Assembly (NCBI GenBank): GCA_943359425.1
Contig: CALRHN010000030.1
Coordinates: 1 to 7,432, forward strand
DNA: 7,432 nt
From: Candidatus Nomurabacteria bacterium
GTDB taxonomy: Bacteria; Patescibacteriota; Minisyncoccia; Phycocordibacterales; UBA9973
Reading direction: 5' to 3'
Numbering within the stretch: position 1 is the stretch's first letter; each line of letters opens with the position of its first letter. A program made the position numbers and the translations under genes. Below, one piece after another: positions 5,594 through 7,432 of the stretch. The notes under the pieces were generated by a model. That model had not been told where the DNA came from and did not search any database. It saw nothing but the letters and a program-made list of their open reading frames with translations.

Positions 5594-5614
5594 CAAGGTA
5601 AAAAGTTGTAAGAT
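5587..5614 (+). promoter_or_regulatory. Predicted sigma-70 type promoter of the acyltransferase gene
   Basis: TTGACA (5587-5592), a 16-nt spacer and TAAGAT (5609-5614) repeat the hexamers and spacing of the tuf promoter on the other strand. Only the TG extension is missing. Transcription should start near A5621, leaving a 21-nt leader before the ATG at 5642 that holds a C-rich tract and no Shine-Dalgarno. Confidence 0.75.
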
Positions 5615-5641
5615 AAGCAAAAAACAAAAACCCCTTCCCCC

Positions 5642-6649
5642 ATGAAAATAGGACGACTAAAGTTGTCGCGACCGGTATGGATACCGATAGCGATTTTTTT
5701 AGGGATCCTGATTATCGGGATACCCTACCTTGTTAGCAAAAGATCCATACATACGACACAGTATGTGTATGGACTGTATATCGCATTCTTTGCAATTCTG
5801 ATCGGGATTATCGTCCCCATCGTCCGTAAAATCTCACACTTCTTGAGAATCACGCGAGTGAGCCCGCTCGATGGCCTCGTAACGATTGTCTTGATAATTG
5901 TTTCAGGCATTCCGCTCATAATCTTGTGCACCGTAACACTCATGTTGCTCCGATCGAAAAGGTTTTTTCCCTATCGATACAGGATTTATCATTTTTCGAG
6001 CTCGGTGGCAGTTATACTCTTATGTGCACGTCCTCGATATCACGGAAAACGCAACAAGAAAGCGAGATTTTGTATCTTCAATCACACCTCCGGAGATGAC
6101 TATATACAAGCTCCGCTGTGTATGGACACCGATCCGTGGAATATTGTTGCCGGAATAAATCTACGCCACAACAAACCAACGTTCGGAGACAGATTCATCG
6201 CGGCAACAGTAGGCAAACTAGTCGAAGAGTATGCCATTGCTATTGATCGTGGGAGCAAAGCTTCTACCCAAAGCAGTGCACGTCGTACTATTGAAGAGAT
6301 TGATAACGGTAAGAATATCGCAATCTTTCCCGAAGGTACTCGTCTGACAAAAGCAAGAATCAAGAAGGACCATGTTCTTTTAGGAGAATTCAAGAATGGA
6401 GCTTTCAAAATCGCTTGGAACCGAAAAATGTGCATTCAGCCCGTAGTTCTGGATTGGCCCGTTATCTGGCGAGGCAAAGGTGATGATTGGTGGGGAATAC
6501 ATCCGACACGGATTGATGTTCACTATCTGGAAATCGTTGACCCGAATGATTTTGAGACCTGCGAAGAATTCAAGAATGCGTGCTGGCATGCCATGCACGC
6601 AAAATTAAAGAAGTCGAAGAAAGTGAGAGCTTTCTTGAAGCAGTTGTAA
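5642..6649 (+). CDS. Membrane-anchored PlsC/LPLAT-family acyltransferase (1-acylglycerol-3-phosphate acyltransferase-like)
   Basis: This 335-residue protein has an acyltransferase domain of the PlsC (lysophosphatidate acyltransferase-like) superfamily, which transfers an acyl chain to a glycerolipid acceptor at the inner face of the membrane. Motif I is NHTSGDD (147-153) with H148 and D153 as the HX4D catalytic pair. A likely motif II is AIDRGS (200-205), motif III is FPEGTR (229-234), and motif IV is near QPVV (266-269). The N-terminal 130 residues are unlike a minimal PlsC: hydrophobic segments at about 11-31, 43-61 and 79-103 suggest three membrane helices, with a weaker one at 119-129. 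The C-terminal 20 residues are basic. The gene has its own promoter, lies alone on the + strand between fusA and tuf, and ends at a terminator shared with fusA. The exact acceptor lipid is unknown, so I give no gene symbol. Confidence 0.87.
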   Translation: MKIGRLKLSRPVWIPIAIFLGILIIGIPYLVSKRSIHTTQYVYGLYIAFFAILIGIIVPIVRKISHFLRITRVSPLDGLVTIVLIIVSGIPLIILCTVTLMLLRSKRFFPYRYRIYHFSSSVAVILLCARPRYHGKRNKKARFCIFNHTSGDDYIQAPLCMDTDPWNIVAGINLRHNKPTFGDRFIAATVGKLVEEYAIAIDRGSKASTQSSARRTIEEIDNGKNIAIFPEGTRLTKARIKKDHVLLGEFKNGAFKIAWNRKMCIQPVVLDWPVIWRGKGDDWWGIHPTRIDVHYLEIVDPNDFETCEEFKNACWHAMHAKLKKSKKVRAFLKQL

Positions 6650-6664
6650 GAAATATTCATAAGG

Positions 6665-6700
6665 AAAAAAGCCGGCCCACAAAATCGGGACGGCTTTTTT
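6665..6700. terminator. Bidirectional intrinsic terminator between the acyltransferase gene and fusA
   Basis: AAAAAAGCCG-G-CCC (6665-6678), an 8-nt loop, and GGG-A-CGGCTTTTTT (6687-6700) form a stem with one internal mismatch (G6675/A6690) flanked by A6 and T6. Each strand thus has a GC stem followed by six U's. It begins 16 nt after the acyltransferase stop and ends 14 nt before the end of fusA, so it serves both convergent genes. Confidence 0.92.
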
Positions 6701-6713
6701 ATTACATAGAATT

Positions 6714-7432
6714 TTATTTCCGTGCTTCGATGATAGTCTGCGCGACGTTCTGTGGAACGATATCGTAGCGGACGAATTCCATCGTGAATCCTGCGCGGCC
6801 TTCCGTCATGGAACGGAGGTTCGTCATGTAGCCGAACATTTCGGAGAGCGGAACGACGGCCTTGATGGCTTTGTTCATGCCGCGATCTTCCATGCCGTCG
6901 ATGAGTCCGCGTTTGGACGAGAGCGAGCCGGTGACGTCTCCCATGAATTTTTCCGGAGTGACGACTTCGACTTTCATCATCGGTTCGAGAATGACAGGCT
7001 TTGCCATCTTACAAGCGTCTTGGATCGCCATAGATGCGGCGATCTTGAAGGCCATTTCGTTCGAGTCGACTTCGTGGTACGAACCGTCCCAGAGTTCGAC
7101 AGAGACGTCGACCATCTTGAAGCCGGCGAGTACGCCGCGGTCGAGACCTTCGCGGAAGCCTTTTTCAGCTGCAGGAATATATTCTTGCGGGATGACGCCT
7201 CCTTTGATCGTGTTGACGAACTCGAAGTGCGCTTCGCGTTTCGTGTTCTTCGGCAAATCTTCGATATCTTCTTTCGTGAGCGACATATCCATCGGACGGA
7301 CCTTGATCTTCACGTGACCGTAGTTTCCGCGTCCACCCGTCTGTTTGATGTATTTGCCTTCGACATCCGCCTTACCCGTAATGTTTTCTCTATATGTTAA
7401 CTTCGGTTTTCCGACGTTCGCCTCGACGGCGA
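6714..7432 (-). CDS. fusA: Elongation factor G, C-terminal part (domains IV-V), 5' truncated by window
   Basis: EF-G is the GTPase that drives translocation of tRNAs and mRNA. The frame is open from the right edge and yields 238 residues up to TAA. It starts [17 protein letters not shown], continues with [11 protein letters not shown] (30-40 of the fragment), the domain IV block [20 protein letters not shown] (75-94) and the domain IV tip DGSYHEVDS (115-123), where the histidine aligns with H583 of E. coli. Domain V includes [19 protein letters not shown], then [20 protein letters not shown], ending [11 protein letters not shown]. Compared with E. coli EF-G, as I recall it, there is an insertion of about 13 charged residues between GHVKIKVRP and [14 protein letters not shown] at 7313 is just V40 of this fragment and not a start. 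The GTPase domain lies outside the window. Confidence 0.96.
   Translation of the reverse strand, partial: AVEANVGKPKLTYRENITGKADVEGKYIKQTGGRGNYGHVKIKVRPMDMSLTKEDIEDLPKNTKREAHFEFVNTIKGGVIPQEYIPAAEKGFREGLDRGVLAGFKMVDVSVELWDGSYHEVDSNEMAFKIAASMAIQDACKMAKPVILEPMMKVEVVTPEKFMGDVTGSLSSKRGLIDGMEDRGMNKAIKAVVPLSEMFGYMTNLRSMTEGRAGFTMEFVRYDIVPQNVAQTIIEARK

Noticed and set aside
5367..5641. A known riboswitch, T-box or tRNA gene in the tuf upstream region
   Set aside because: I see no T-box anti-terminator motif, no tRNA cloverleaf and no consensus of a familiar riboswitch; only plain stem-loops.
5642..6649. The acyltransferase gene as recently acquired foreign DNA because of lower G+C
   Set aside because: Sampled G+C (about 43-45%) is like that of murD and dgkA in the same window; the translation genes are the ones that stand out, which fits expression-linked codon bias.
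1..7432. CRISPR array, insertion sequence, phage or toxin-antitoxin genes
   Set aside because: There are no regularly spaced repeats, transposase-like frames, terminal repeats with target duplications or small paired genes anywhere in the window.

Overview
The window is a stretch of core chromosome, most likely from a Patescibacteria (CPR) member of the Parcubacteria type. That placement rests on my recognition of the protein sequences (EF-Tu, EF-G, MurD, lysine-rich S10 and L23) and on compact spacing with no clear Shine-Dalgarno sites; I could not run a search. Composition is mixed: sampled lines run at about 52-55% G+C in the translation genes and 42-47% in murD, dgkA and the acyltransferase gene.

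Layout: the 3' end of murD (+) runs in from the left and meets dgkA (-) across a perfect 38-bp palindrome. Upstream of dgkA, on the same strand, a strong terminator closes a six-gene translation operon read right to left: tuf, rpsJ, rplC, rplD, rplW, rplB. The last four genes are almost contiguous (gaps of 4, 6 and 1 nt). The tuf-rpsJ and rpsJ-rplC gaps (81 and 72 nt) carry short repeats and hairpins. The tuf leader is about 170 nt long and highly structured. It starts at a promoter whose -35 and -10 boxes and spacer length are the same as those of a divergent promoter for the next gene. That gene, on the + strand, encodes a membrane-anchored PlsC-type acyltransferase. It converges on the 3' end of fusA (-), which runs out of the window, with a bidirectional terminator between them.

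Functionally the window has two themes. One is protein synthesis (EF-G, EF-Tu, S10, L3, L4, L23, L2). The other is the envelope: MurD for peptidoglycan precursor, a DgkA-type lipid kinase, and a lysophosphatidate-type acyltransferase. The usual fusA-tuf-rpsJ-...-rplB-rpsS order is broken twice: the acyltransferase gene lies in opposite orientation between fusA and tuf, and the S10 block ends with a terminator after rplB.

I see no mobile element, CRISPR array, RNA gene or clear new system. The points worth a second look are the mirror-image promoter pair, the structured tuf leader, the 38-bp palindrome, small intergenic palindromes and repeats, the operon breaks, the lack of Shine-Dalgarno sites, and lineage-type changes in EF-G, S10, L23 and DgkA.
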